Source of the DNA: Sclerodactyla briareus
Lineage: Eukaryota > Echinodermata > Holothuroidea > Dendrochirotida > Sclerodactylidae
Length of the DNA stretch: 64,000 nt
Direction of reading: 5' to 3'
Assembly: GCA_026419785.1 (NCBI GenBank)
Contig: JAODTK010000489.1
Location: 307,062-371,061 of the forward strand
The translations under genes and the position numbers were made by a program. Positions 23,180-35,724 of the stretch are shown here, in pieces (the stretch's first letter is position 1; each line of letters starts with the position of its first letter). The notes beneath the pieces were generated by a model, which did not search any database, was not told the origin of the DNA, and was given only the letters and a program-made list of their open reading frames with translations.

Positions 23180-23471
23180 TATGTCTGCAAGAAGGCAGAT
23201 GTCTGAACAGTACCGGCACATGAAATACCCACGCGCAGCGCGCAAAAATTTCGATAATGAGCAGCAGAATTCACTCACTTGATCATTTAGGTCATCATGC
23301 ATTTGTTTAAACATGGTTGCTGATGGATATGTCGGTAAGTGTCCATGACATAGCAGCTGGCTCTAATATTGGGGGGGGGGGGGGGACAGAATGGGCATTG
23401 CGGGCCCCCCCCCCAACCCAAATATTGGGGGGGACGCCGTTCCCCCCCCCCCCCCCATGATCGCCGCCCTT
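23180..23471 (-). repeat. 280-bp interspersed family, copy 1 (minus)
   Basis: Reverse-complement similar to 56344-56600. Shared words in order are GGCGGCGATCATGGGG, a G-run, AATATT flanked by G/C runs, CATATCCATCAGCAACC, TGACCTAAAT, AATTCTGCTGCTC, GCGCGCT, then ATGTGCCGGT. Non-autonomous; class unknown. The GCGCGCTGCGCG-type palindrome in the middle recurs at 30750. Confidence 0.75.
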
Positions 23472-26400
23472 GACTGTATCTACAATCGATAAAAAAAAAA
23501 AAAAAGAATTTCGAAGAACTATAGCGACAGTGGAGCCTTTGGAAAATATTTTTTTTGCCTGTTTTTCTTTTACCGAATTATATTAACAAATAGGCCTACA
23601 GTAGCTGAATAAGTCGAAATTTGGAACCATACCAGTAACCAGTAAGTTAATAAAGACGTTCCTGCGCTTCACGATGTCTGAAAACCAGCTGAATGGGCTA
23701 TCACACCCGTACATTAATAAGGACATGGAACGGAATCTGACCATGTAATCGATGGATTGAGGAACGGAATGGGCGCTGGTGTTATCTAATTCCGCTTGCC
23801 GACTTGTCTGGTTTTTCAAACTTGAATCATCCCAGTTTTCACTGGAACTATAAAAAAGATCATTATAGTCACACAAGAACTAGAAGGGTAAGACTAAAAC
23901 TATGAGACTCTGAAGCTCAACCTAAAACCATAACCTAAGATAGGTACAAAAATCCAGGATTAGACATTGGCGCTTTATAGTTGTAGGCGATTGTTTTTCA
24001 AGAACGATTAACCTAAAAGGTATGAATTTATGAGTATAAATCATACCTCAGAAGTTAACCTAGGCCTATGTTGACCCAAACTGTCTGTGAGGATGCTCGA
24101 ATTCTGAGAGAAAATCCATAGAAAGGGGGACACCCCTCCCCTTATCTCTTGTCCTCCAGGACGGCGATCAATTACCATGATGCCCCCCCAACATGCCCCC
24201 CCCCCCCCCACACGCACACCCCAACGTCACCCAAAATCCTACCTACGTCTACGCCCACTGCAGATAACAAGTCATGGGTACCCCGGAACGATCATCCGAA
24301 CTGCCGAGATTATCAATTTGTACCGCGCCCTCTATTTTGTCATTGTTGACAAATACTGCAAATGAGAGAAAGCAAAGCACCCCCTCCATTTCAATTCAAC
24401 GGCACTTGGAAATGTTTAAACCCATGAAAAGGGGTAGGCCTTAAATGCCCACCCACTCCACATGACAAAGTCTTTTCTGTACTGTGGTGGACAGGTCCTG
24501 CGTCAATACCCTCGGTCTTCCTGTTTTCATGTCACAGGCTGGTGATAGCCCCACCAACCCGGAAAATTCCGGGTAGCCTTCCTTTTACAGGTTGGATGAT
24601 CCTGTCAATCTGGTGCGCTGTAAAGGGCCGCAATTGTCCGTGGGGCTACTCTCATACTGGTACCGGCAGGGTGGGGGATCCGTACCGAAACGGTACGGGT
24701 TGTCGCAATTCCAATTCAGAAAAAATCCCTTCAAAAATGATATTTGAAAACTCATGCTGTGAATATTCCCACATGAGTCATAACGAAACACTACTGTCCA
24801 TACCCACAAAAAAAAAATATATGTTGAGTGAGCTTAAGTGAGAAATGTTCATAGATTGTTCCGACAAAGTAATTCCATCCGAGTTCACAAGCGTTACGGT
24901 ACTATAGATCTTGAACTACAATATGTAGCCATGTAGTGATATTATTAGCTAATAACGACTGTCGAGTTGACGGTAATCTTCAAAATAATTGAGAACAGTT
25001 AATTAGCCCAATCGATCCGTTTATAATTGGGAATGTTTTGTACAAACACATTTCAAATATAGTTCCCGCTCAGTAAGTAATTCGTACAAGAAGTCAATAT
25101 CAGGGAATCGAAGGATTCTGGATTCCCAATGGCATCTACTCCCGTTGAGCAAAGTCTTTTCCGCATGTCGTTAGAGCAGTGAGCTGAAAAGGAAATGCGT
25201 TTCTCGAAGCAATCATGTTTCGATGTTTACTTTTTCTCACATAAGGAGACCCCCCCCCCTCCCCCTCCAAAAATGAAGCCGCGGTCTCTTAACACCATAT
25301 ATAAAATATAATGGAGTAAAGTTAAGAGTAAATACACTCAAAATGCTAACATTTTATTTTATTTTAATGTGTATCAATTTACTGAGGTTCGGTTCTCGGT
25401 TTCATATTCTTTAAAGAAAGAAGCACACCAGTTTAACATAGGGGTCAGTAACACAGCAGCATATGCCGTGATTATGTTCGAACGGAGAACGTCCCGTGGT
25501 GACTGCTTGCTCTGCGACTGAAACACCGGAATGTGTTTAACTTGTTTCTTCATAGCAACATATACCGTTGTATATATTGCTGCTGGCATGTTACTGCATT
25601 TTGCTGGCTACGGCGCTGCATGGCTGCTTGCTGCTGCTGTAAGCTTTATGTCTATTCCTCACATTAATGTGTTTGGACGGTAAGAAACTTATGGAAGTGT
25701 GAGAAGAGTGTCCTAGAAATTACGGCACTTTTGATCTACACCTTATGTTATATATCACTCTCAACGCGTTTTGTAATCATTAATTATCATTTTCAAAGTT
25801 TGGTCAAGCACCGCGCGTTCAGGAATTGATCCCGTTCTGCCTTGGAAGAATTTACTAAGCATCGTCTATTGTAGCGAATCGCGAATTACTGACTGTTCGT
25901 TTGCTTGAACAACCACGATTCATAAATGTAGTGTCTAATTTACCACCAGGCATCACTATACGATATCAGAGCAATAGCATAAGCCAAGGTCCTAGTGTTT
26001 CCCTTTGCGCGCCACTGAACGACTGGGGTCGTTTCTTGGTTAATGTCTTTTTAATGGGACTGTAAATTTGGCGTAAACAACGGAATATCTACGTCAAGTG
26101 ACAACCCTTCGTGCCAAGAATGAGCTCTCTACATCTTTCCGTTGAACAGTTGTCATGCTCACAAACCTTTCAGACTTGACCACTGGTTTGACTTCCAGTA
26201 ACTTTGGAAGTCACCCAAGAACAATATGGATCAAGAGATAATTGGTTAGTATATAGCCTAGCTTCCCACTTCTTTACTACCCCAACAGCCGATATTGAAC
26301 TCGTCCACTTTTTGCTCACAGCTATTTCCCCACATTCCCCTCCACACAGCTAAATCTTCACTGGAGCAAACTAACATTCCGGCTCAGGAACTTTGGAATC

Positions 26401-26639
26401 TTTTTTGTAAACTGGTAAAGCTAATGGGCCCCACACTCTGAAAAAATGTAAGTAGAAACAACACAAACTTGTTGTCACTAGTGCAACCTGCGACCCACCC
26501 TTAAATATGTCATCAAACACCTTAGATTAGTAAGTGTTCTTTTTCAATCACGCTTTATCAACAGCAGAAATACATGATTACATAAGAAGAAAAACATCTG
26601 GGAGTCAATGGCACTACGTTTTAAAAATTCGCGTCTTCC
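23472..26639. other. Long intergenic stretch, no gene seen
   Basis: About 3.2 kb with A-runs (23491), C-runs (24201, 25251) and scattered short open frames. No exon, RNA gene or element boundary could be supported. Confidence 0.45.
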
Positions 26640-27110
26640 TGTTTGTTAGTTTGTTATACGCAATTGACTACCACAAACGTTTTTTTTAACGTTTTACAAA
26701 CATTTTATGTGATTGATATTTCCTTCTAGTCAGTTTCCATGTAGCCAGTTGATGTCTAAGCATTAGCTACTCCTGTAGTAATTAATTGCCATAACACTGT
26801 CCATATTTTGCAATCGTACACTGTTTTGCGGATGTCATGTAACTTTATATTCTTTTTTCTCTCGTATTCATCTTCGTCAGTTAATGACTCACCGATAGTA
26901 ACTCATAAAATCCTGTTTTCATGTAGTCAGTTGGCTGACTAGCCGTTTAGGGTCCAATCGACCAACACAAAATGGTCAGATGTTTGGCAATGGTATAATG
27001 ATTTGCAACGTTTCGAATGTAATTTTTGTATATTCCAGTTTCCACCTGGTTCATGTTTAGTCACATCATGACTAACTGTCTAACCGTCAGTTATTAAATG
27101 ACGAGCACAA
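26640..27110. repeat. Weak tandem similarity, period about 130-185 bp
   Basis: The words CAGTTTCCATGTAGCCAGTTG (26733), CTGTTTTCATGTAGTCAGTTG (26913) and a looser version near 27038 recur with CTAAGC or CTAGCCG after them. The intervening sequence is only weakly alike. Low-confidence ancient repeat. Confidence 0.35.
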
Positions 27111-27173
27111 CTGTGATTTATGTTTTGTTTTTTGACTTGATATTTATTATGGCGGATCTATAACCACGACCAG

Positions 27174-27254
27174 TATATCTATAGGAATTCCTGTTCGCTC
27201 TTTTGTTCTTGATCCAAGAACAAGAGGAACGACAGGAATTCCTTATAGATATAT
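27174..27254. repeat. Long near-perfect hairpin, arms about 38 bp
   Basis: The left arm (27174-27211) and right arm (27214-27254) pair almost completely around a 2-4 base loop. Each arm contains AGGAATTCCT, itself a palindrome, then CTCTTTTGTTCTTG or its complement. It could be a cruciform-forming inverted repeat, the collapsed core of a MITE, or a hairpin RNA precursor. Nothing in the sequence decides which. Confidence 0.75.
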
Positions 27255-27471
27255 GTGTTTGATAGAATATTCGCTTGCTCTGCATAGGAGTCCCAGTACA
27301 GCATGTCCGGCTTGGCCCGCCTCGCCGAAAAACAGGACGAACGGCCATAGCGGGGCGATGTCGTCGTATTCTCACGATTGTGAAACAATATCATTGATAC
27401 CCTTTCTACTTTGAATTAGTATTGCTTCTTAACATATGGTTACACAATATTATTCTCCTGTCGGCGTCATG

Positions 27472-27796
27472 AAGGGGGGGGGGGTGTAAGCGTGTGCCCC
27501 TAATCATATTTTGGACGCGACAAAAATTATGCTGAAATAGGGATTTGACAATCTTCATTTGTAGGGGTGGGGTGTAATATGGGAAAATACGACTAGAAAA
27601 GCACACATGCTTCTAACTACACCCCTCCTATACTTAGTCTCCTTCCCCATATTGCGGTCACCAAAACAAGTTTCACACACACACACACAACCGTCGAATT
27701 CTCGATCGATAGAACCCCCCCCCCCCCCCCCCACCCCCACCGCCCCCCCCCCATCATGAAATTGCTGCTTGGGAAGTCCTGGCGCCGCCCCTGATA
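27472..27796 (-). repeat. GC-rich short interspersed element remnant
   Basis: On the minus strand, GGGGCGGCGCCAGGACTTCC (27772-27791) leads into a G-run and CG-poor body. The form resembles other GGCGCCA-ended repeats at about 31210-31310 and 42390. Boundaries are uncertain; a second G-run lies near 27474. Confidence 0.35.
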
Positions 27797-27838
27797 CGAT
27801 TCACGTATAGTATTCACGTATAGTATTCACGTATAGTC
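27797..27838. repeat. Three tandem copies of ATTCACGTATAGT
   Basis: A 13-14 bp unit is repeated three times without error. Too short for function to be inferred. Confidence 0.85.
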
Positions 27839-27839
27839 T

Positions 27840-29078
27840 TCCAGCAGACTGTTACTCAACCCGCACTATATGCAACCGACTGCGATTGCAATACGATACG
27901 ATCAATGAACCACCACCCGAATCAGTTGTCATAATGTTAATAAGACGATCGACAAACCACCTTAAAAACATGAACATTTGCTGTAGCGGGAAAGATGGAG
28001 CGCTCGTTTTGACCTCATGGAGCTAAGCGAATTCAGGTGATTTGGATTCAGGTTATCAAAACTTCCTATTTGTTCGATGGCCTTTCCCAAGTCCCACTTC
28101 TTAGAATTTTCTAAGTTCCACTAATAGGGGTCATCGTCTCAATCTACGGTGCAATGTTGCACGGTTAGATATTCGGTGTCGAGTTTTGTTTGTTTTCTCC
28201 GAAGATGATTAATGATGGAGGCAGCCGAAGCCTAACCTTAAAGTATTGACTTTTGGTCTAAGAGTGGTTTAATGCCTTCCCAAGAACACTCTTTCTTGGT
28301 TTTCCCGAACTGTGTGCGCGTACTTCAGAGTTCCGTTCTTCGTCTTTTTATTTTATTTTTTCAGTTGTAGTGGTTCATGAGGGTTCTTCCGTCCTGACCC
28401 TTTTCTCACGTAAACCTAAAGCAAAACTAAATAATACATTCAACTGCCTCATTTAACTCCAGCAAAATGTACCTAACCGTCTATATGCAAAACGATTGAG
28501 ATGAACGATACGATATACGTGCACCCCATTAGTTGTAGTTTGCTATTTGTCTATATTTCCTGAGAAAGGAACCCCCCACAGATTTTGCAGATCATGTCAG
28601 GGAAACGTGGTACCCTATTCAAATCATTGTTCAAGAATCCCCTTACCCCACAAAACACAACATTAAAAAATCGTGAGAAGAGAGCGCATTACCTGGCAAG
28701 AGGGATTTAATACGTACCGGAACGAGCTTTTTCTTGTTGTATGAAATGTTCATTCCGGGGAATACGGGTCGACGCGTGGCACCGCACGTCGCCCGTGATA
28801 TGCTAAATTTTCTTTTATATATTATTTCGCGTTCTTCTTTATCTATCTCGCGTCAGATTATACAACATGCACTTTCAAAGATTTTTATTCAGTAGAAGAG
28901 ACCCTGCCTAGATATCGCAATCGCAAAAAACTACAACGGTTCCCCATTTTGAATACCACCAAGCGAATTTCCCCTGAGGTGAGAATTTCAGATGAATAGT
29001 AAACCCGAGGTACCTGTTTTGCCAAAAGGATAAATGTGGTAAACAACAGTATGAACCATTCGAATAACCATTCGACTC
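27840..29078. other. Intergenic stretch, no gene seen
   Basis: Nothing recognised in about 1.2 kb. Confidence 0.4.
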
Positions 29079-29118
29079 TTTTTTTTTTTTATGTTCGAAA
29101 TATCGAACATAAAAAAAA
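29079..29118. repeat. Perfect hairpin with poly-T and poly-A outer arms
   Basis: ATGTTCGA, a 4-base loop and TCGAACAT are flanked by a T-run on the left and an A-run on the right, giving about 16 paired bases per arm. It could be a transcription-stop-like or cruciform structure. Confidence 0.7.
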
Positions 29119-29809
29119 TATACCATACTTGACTGATTAACTGTTATTTATTATATCTTACTCCTGTATTCGCGACAACGCTTCCAAAGTAGGTTTTGCA
29201 GAATTGCAGACGTTGAACCTGATCTTTTGCTTTCGAAACAGATGAAACGAAAAAGGCAGTCACACTGTAGAAAGCTACGACAAAAAGATAATTCAGCTCA
29301 CACGCAAACCCAACAGAGCCGCGGTCAACATGAACGGGACTATGGAAGTGCTGGATACAACAATGCAGGCAATCGGAGTGTTTCAGCATGGTGACTAAGG
29401 TAGCCCATCGATCGGTCCAAAGAGTACACCCCGGGGGGTCAAACTCTGAAAAAAAGCCTATTTTGGTACGGAGAATTCGTGACGTTACGCGGGCGACTCG
29501 TCTTGGCTGTACTGTGGCGTCACATCCACTCTCAGAAGTGGGAGGGGGGGGGGGGGGTTAATGAACCAGAGTTGTGGGGGGGGGGGTGGGGGGGTAAGTA
29601 ACCTGCTGCCAAAAAAAGTACTTGTGTGAAAAATTAAAATCAATGGAGCATCCTCAAAATGTGGGGGGGGGAACGCGCCCCGCCTTGCTCCCCATCCCCC
29701 CACAAGGATTGGACGTCCTCTCTAGAACGCTTCCCAATGGTTTAAACTTTTTTTTTCCCCACCCCGTTTTTTTTTTATAGGAATCGGAAAGTTACAGATT
29801 TAAACGCTG

Positions 29810-30015
29810 TTCACACATGTGCGATACGATCGATAAGATTAATTTACGGACGTCGAGGTTAAAAAGGTTATTTCCAATAGACGCTTACACACTAGGCGAT
29901 TACCGATACGATAAATTTATCGGAAATTCAAGTTGAAAATATTTTCACTTTTTAGCGTACAATAAATTTATAGGATGCGTTAAATTGCGCAATGCAGTGT
30001 AAAAACTTGCGCAAT
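29810..30015. repeat. Element with GTGCGATACGAT and ATAAATTTATCG words
   Basis: TGTGCGATACGATCGATAAG near 29819 and GATACGATAAATTTATCGG near 29906 are related to the inverted copy at 32095-32215. Internal half-palindromes (ATAAATTTAT) recur. A MITE is likely, but its ends are unclear. Confidence 0.45.
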
Positions 30016-31444
30016 TCTGCAAATAGTATGGAACGCCAAACAGGTTATGGGGGGAGTTTGGCGTGAAAAAAGGGTCTTAGTGATGAAAACGGGGGGTTGG
30101 TGAATGTTGGGTGGTGACGTATCCGGGGAAGACATTTAGCCTTAATTGAGCTCCGCCCTCTTTGCTGTCATGCATGGGACCTACGAAACCATATTTTAGT
30201 TCAAAATCATGATGCCCTCCATATATCATGTTGCATCGCGTCACCAAGGCATCATGTGACATGCAAACGGCATGAGATATGAGGTTGGTAGTGAGTGGCG
30301 GGGGAGGAAAGGGGGAGAAGGGGTGTCGTGGCTGTTGTTTGAGAGGAGCAGTGTTGTAGGGAGGAAGTTTCCCAGAGGGGATCATCCAAAGCCGAACTAT
30401 TGACGGGTACATCACCCTAACCCTCATGAAAGAAAGATTGGTGGGGAAAGAACGAAGAAAGAGCAACGGAATACGCTATAGGGGGATGTCGATTGAACGC
30501 AGCCGTAGGCATTATTTTACATGCATATTCTGAGCAGAGTAACCAAGCTCATTTTCAAGCTCAATTGTTGCTTCTAGTCTTCCATATACTCTAGTGAGGG
30601 AAGCCTGCCCCCCCCCCATTTTCCCATCTCGTCGGGGGCCGAGTGGGTACGCTAAAAATGTACACACCCCGATCGAAGAGGGCTTTTTGCCCGACAGTAT
30701 ATATTTCCAAACTTATTTATAGGTGAAAAATTCTATAGTGAAGTGGAAATTTCCGCGCGCTTCGCGCGCCTCATATCTGTATATAGTAATGCCAACTTAA
30801 AGTTCCTCGCTCGAGTTGGTAAGCTCACGCGTAAGCATATCCTACAGACCTATCATCGTGAATATATAGATAGGATACACAAGCTTGGGTATTTCGAATG
30901 TCCATGCAAGAGATTGAGGTTAAAATTCTTTTGGGGAGGAGTCGTTCTGCCGTATATCCACTGTTTTGATTCTTCTGTGTAGAGTGTGTGTTTCAAGACA
31001 ACAGTGCCCAGGTATTTCTGTGCAGTGAAGTTATCGGGAATACCTGACCCTATTCTACTAATAATGGTGGCCCGTCTGATGTGAGTGGGAAGCTATTGAA
31101 AGTAAAACATTGCTCTACACATGTGTATTTCATTTTTTTTCCGTTTGTTTTTTCTTCAAGAAAAATTTCAAAAATGAAAACCCAAAAATGCAGGTCTGAC
31201 TTCGGGGAAGGGGTTAGGGAGAGGCCTCGTCGGGGAAATCGCCCCCCCCACCCCGTGGGGAACTCGGACCCCCGGGTCGGAAAATCTCATGGCGCCACCA
31301 ATTGCGTGGAATGCCACTACTTGAACGAGGCGGGGACTGATGAGTTCTTGGCAAACTCACCTCGCCGTATATTATTGGATACCGATTCTAATTAAGATTG
31401 GGTGTCCAACGGAGGGGTAGACGGGGACGACATGAGGTCAGCTG
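30016..31444. other. Stretch with a 129-codon open frame, not recognised
   Basis: The minus-strand frame 30077-30466 is long but has a C-rich, low-complexity centre and no family motif. A GCGCGCTTCGCGCGC palindrome at about 30754-30770 matches the core of the 280-bp repeat family. A GC-rich repeat remnant with GGCGCCA lies at about 31200-31310. Confidence 0.4.
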
Positions 31445-31735
31445 CTGATTCGTGAATCGTCAATTGCGATTCTTTTGGCATATGGCGGCCTTCCGGTGGA
31501 TGATCGTCAACCCGTTGTTCGTCTCCACGCACCTTGTGGTTTGGGCCGTCAAAAGTTGGGAGCGGCCAAGTAGCTTATGGTTTTGGCGCAGATGGCGCTG
31601 GGTACCTCGGAGATTCAGGGGAAAAGGGAAATCGGTCTGGTCACTTGCTCCGAAGAGGCTGGGTGATTGAAAGCGGCGGGCGGCGCTAGTGCCTTTCCAG
31701 GCATATGTCCTATGAATTGATTGTCTTTTGGGCAG
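31445..31735 (+). repeat. Three-member interspersed family, copy 2
   Basis: Matches 15345-15670 over most of its length, including CGTCAA, GGTCTGGTCACTTGCTC, GGCTGGGTGATTGAAAGCGG and CCAGGCATATGTCC. Same orientation as the other two copies. Confidence 0.65.
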
Positions 31736-32094
31736 AGTGAATGGTGAGGAAATTGATGTATGGAATGAAGTTCAGGAATGTCACAGAAAACGGTGTAATT
31801 CAGGTCCCTAGTTGCGCGCGATGTCTCTACGACTAGCGAAAGAAAAAGGCTGTTAATTGTTGTGTTTGCTTTAAAAGGGTCGATAAAACATATTTCATTC
31901 CGCCTGCAAGTACCGAGAAAGACATAGGCTTCAAAGTGCTTCGAAATTACAATTCTTGGATCACAAATTCTGCCGACCAACTGGGACCCAAGCTATTCCA
32001 CCGCCGAACACGACAAAGGGAAAATGCTTGGTTTTTCTCAACTAAGACCCACCACTTTCTCCGTTATGTTAGACGCCGAGAGGCCGAAAAATTA
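31736..32094. other. Stretch with no gene seen
   Basis: Open frames of about 120 codons overlap on opposite strands here without recognisable product; neither is supported. Confidence 0.35.
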
Positions 32095-32215
32095 TCCGTA
32101 CACATTTTCTATCGCACTAGTGAAACAATCCCGCCGATAAATTTCTCGTATCAATTTATCGTATCGTATCGTATCGCACAAGCGCAAACAGAGATTATAG
32201 TTAACGATAAAAGCG
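32095..32215 (-). repeat. Inverted relative of the 29810 repeat
   Basis: The minus strand reads TGTGCGATACGATACGATAC then GATAAATT and ATAAATTTATCG-like words, and ends in CACTAGTGCGATAGAAA. Shared vocabulary with 29810-30015. Confidence 0.45.
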
Positions 32216-32240
32216 GACAGACTGTGAAGCGATATAGACC

Positions 32241-32490
32241 TCAGGCGCAGTACCGAGAGATGTTGTCTCGGGGGGAAGGGGGGGGGGGGGGTTGAGGTCG
32301 GAACCCAAGGGAAGTGCGCATTCATTATTGCCCTCACCCTCATATGGCAAATAGTACAATGATGGACCCTAGGACACATGATGCTGCAATATGCGCTAAA
32401 TAACAGCTGCAAAAACCTCTATGAACTGCCAAAAAATAGTTTTTGTGTACTTCTTTTCGATCACTTGGTAAGGGTCCACCCCCGGACCCT
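32241..32490 (-). mobile_element. MITE-like family GGCGTACC, copy 1 (minus)
   Basis: The minus strand carries the body shared by 44840-45113 and 59920-60160: TTCATAGAGGTTTTTGCAGC, TATTGCAGCA, TGTGTCCTAGGG, GCGCACTTCCCTTGGGTTCC, a C-run, GAGACAA, then a GGTACTGCGCCTGA end. The left end is degraded. Confidence 0.75.
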
Positions 32491-32499
32491 CCCCCCCCC

Positions 32500-34165
32500 C
32501 TCCAAACCACCGTGGTACGCAATGTATAGGACTATCAATAAACCCTTAACGATACACTTGACAGTTGATCAGAATGTTATAAAGCGGTCCACCTGAGCTA
32601 CATCCGAACATAGCGATTACAGAGTAATGTGAAATATATCACACTCCATAATTTGCCGTTGCCATGCACACGAACCTCTCTTCTAGTGACTGTGTGCGTG
32701 TGTATATACGTGTAACATCCATTTTGACGTCATCTCGTAAATAACCGGAAGTGTAAACTATCTTAGTATCTGCACGTAAACCATCTTTTTGACACAATAC
32801 CCCCAAAAGTTACACGTATAAAGACAGTCAGACAGCCAACCCAAAGCACTGTTTGTTCATCAACATTGAGTAAGGAAGCTCTACCGACCAGTCAGATTAT
32901 TGTAAGAAAAAATGAACAAACACCGGTAGGTTACTGAAAGAATGAACCTTGACTTGAAAAAGGGGGCCTGAGATCGAGCACTGAATGGCTGTGAAGGGGC
33001 ATTGTTTCGTCTAATAGTGGAAAAAACTGATTGAGAGGCGACAGTGACGTTTGCATGGTCACAATGAAGAATTGTCCCAGTGCATCTCAAAATCAATACG
33101 TATATCTGACAAAGATATGTCAATTTTGAAATTAGGTTCGATGGTTATGCCGAGAACGCTTTCTGAGTGAATAACCAGACGGCAATGCCTCTTTGAAGTA
33201 ATTACACATGTGGAACCCAAACATCTGGTATTCGGATACTAAATTCAAGTACATTTCAAGGGACCTCCGAACCCTCGCGACTCAGAATGGAATTTGGAAA
33301 ACATGTGGGTGAAAAATCAGTTACCTGAAGGAACATGCAACTCAGAAGCGTTTGAGCGGAACGCAGGGATGCGGAACCTGCGTTACCTGTAAAGTCAAAT
33401 GAATGCTAAAAAATATATACTCGGCACCCCATTGTCATTTCCTCGGATAAATATATGACAGTGAAACAGACCTGATTGGTTTCATGACAACCACATGATA
33501 AGCCTACAGAGAGACCTTGGGATTAGTATTTTGTGCGGGTAGTTATCTTAAATCCCACATTACTTATATTCATATCCCATCTCCATTTGTTTGAAAACTG
33601 TTGAATGAGTCTGATCAAAGTGTTGATGGTGTTTCTTTCTTTTTTCTTTCGATCAGACAACTAAAAGCTGATTGCATTATTGATGATAATCATAAGGGTT
33701 CGCGGGACATTGTCTTTCGTATAGGAAATACGGGGAAAAGGGTAGAGTTTGTTTGCCTGAATTCGGAATCGCGAGAAGTCGCCCCAGCCGGGTGTGCCTT
33801 ACTAAGTTTAAATTGCTGTTCATATATAGGTATGTCCGCTATCAGGCAATAGGAAGACTCGATTACTTCTAATAATGTTTCGTGTGGAGGATGGTCCTCC
33901 TATATACATCGTTGTAAAACCAGCAGTGATTGAAAGATTTGCCAATGCCAAAAAACATTTTGGTTAAGTAATTACCCAAATTGTAATGTACCCAGTAGTA
34001 GTGTTTTAACAGTGTACTATACTATACGTGCGAAAACAAGCGCCAGAAATGAAGAAAACTCGACAAAAATGACAAAAGTTCTGTCGCCACGATAGATTTT
34101 TCATCACTGAGCTAATTTGGTTTCCCAATGCGAATACCGGTCTCTGCCAGTCATGGTACCCAAAA
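32500..34165. other. Intergenic stretch, no gene seen
   Basis: About 1.7 kb. Open frames up to 83 codons without recognisable product. Confidence 0.4.
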
Positions 34166-35369
34166 ACCGAAATTATACCTTGCCGTGACCTACTGGAAAA
34201 TGCGGTTATTTTTTTAAATCCTCCACCCTCTCCCCACCCCTCCCCTAGTAATCGTTATCGATATTTGGCGCTAAGCGCAATCATATTCCTTGGCGAAAAA
34301 AGGTGACATTCATGCTACCCCGTACTTTTTTTAGTTGTCAGACATAACAGTGAAATTACGTCGTAAAACTACAAGTACAGTCATAGGGCAGTATCGTACC
34401 GTGTATAATACGAACTCCGCCGCGTGGGAGTTGATCAATGTTTGATACAAGATAAACAATGCAGTTAGTACTGATAGTAATGTAAAGACGTGACACACCC
34501 TTAATCACAGCAACACTCCCTGTACGTGTGTACTGTGTCCACCCACGTTATAAAAAAAGAAAATGTGTTGCAATTCGAAGGAGAAAAATAGGAGATTTCG
34601 ACAATCGTCGCACATCACAAATAGCAGTTGCGTCACACGCTGGATTTACTAATATCCTCGGGGGATTTACTGATCGAATAATTATTCAGGTGTATCCATA
34701 TTTAGGCATTAAATTTCCTATGTGCCGATGAGTGGTCCGAGCCGTATACCGATCAGTCAGTCCCAGGCGATAGCCTAAAATTGACGAAACCATTATAACA
34801 AAATGCATAGAAATTTAGGTGGCGCTTTTTCGTCGCCAGTTATGACCTCGGCTGTTGAATTCCAGCTCCCACTCACGATTGTTTTTACCAGTGGAAGGAG
34901 GGGGGGGGGGTGACCGTTCGCATGTGTTTCTCGCCGTTGTGCGGGGGTGGGGGTATATGAATGACGATGGCGGAGGGAGATTGGTAGACATGATGTGGGT
35001 GTATACCTATCGTCCAGCAATGTCCATATACTGACACTTGAAACAACGACACTAGATTGGCGGACTCTTAGCGACCCCCCCCCCCCCACCCCGCTTCCTC
35101 CAAACTGGACACACGACCTCTCCCAATTAAAATAAGGGGGTTCGCGCCATACGCTGGGAAAAACAGCCTTGAGCTGCGGGGGCCCATTCTCCGTGTCGTA
35201 TAGCGGACATCATAAATTCCCTAAATTGTGAATTAAATTATTTCATCGAGGCAACCCGATAGAATCATGGAATTTGAGGGTAGGTATGTTGTTTTGATAT
35301 GCCTCTATTCCTATTGAGAAATGAAATCTGCTACGTGACTTTTTTTTGGACTTTTACCATGTAGTCATA

Positions 35370-35471
35370 GTGTGAAAGGTATTTCCTGTGTCTTATTCAT
35401 GTGACCCTGGACTTTTAACATTCAGTTTAATTCGTGTGAAAGGTATTTCCTGTGTCTTATTCATGTGACCC
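35370..35471 (+). repeat. 62-bp internal tandem duplication, copy A only
   Basis: GTGTGAAAGGTATTTCCTGT and the following TCTTATTCATGTGACCCT occur twice, at 35370 and 35433. Copy B has this segment once (about 37657-37692). Confidence 0.8.
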
Positions 35472-35724
35472 TAAAACTGTGAAAGGGGTGTGACACATTC
35501 TAAAGCGTAGAAGTCTTAGTCAGGCTAAAGACTGAGATAATAACTAAATCTCGAGATTCATTTCCTCTAAGAAAAATATCCGGGTAAAATCCACCGAGGT
35601 AGATCAAAAAATTCGGCTTAGTCCGGTTCAACATAAACTGATCTTCTAGGTTCATTTGAAACAGGTAAAAGTGAAATCGTTGAACCGAATCGTTCCCGAT
35701 TGATCGAAACGGTTTTTTTTTAAC

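Noticed and set aside
23340..23460. Long G and C runs as regulatory G-quadruplex islands
   Set aside because: They sit inside an interspersed repeat and homopolymer lengths are probably inaccurate.
30077..30466. 129-codon minus-strand frame
   Set aside because: No family motif and a low-complexity Pro-rich centre; chance frame in GC-rich DNA is likely.
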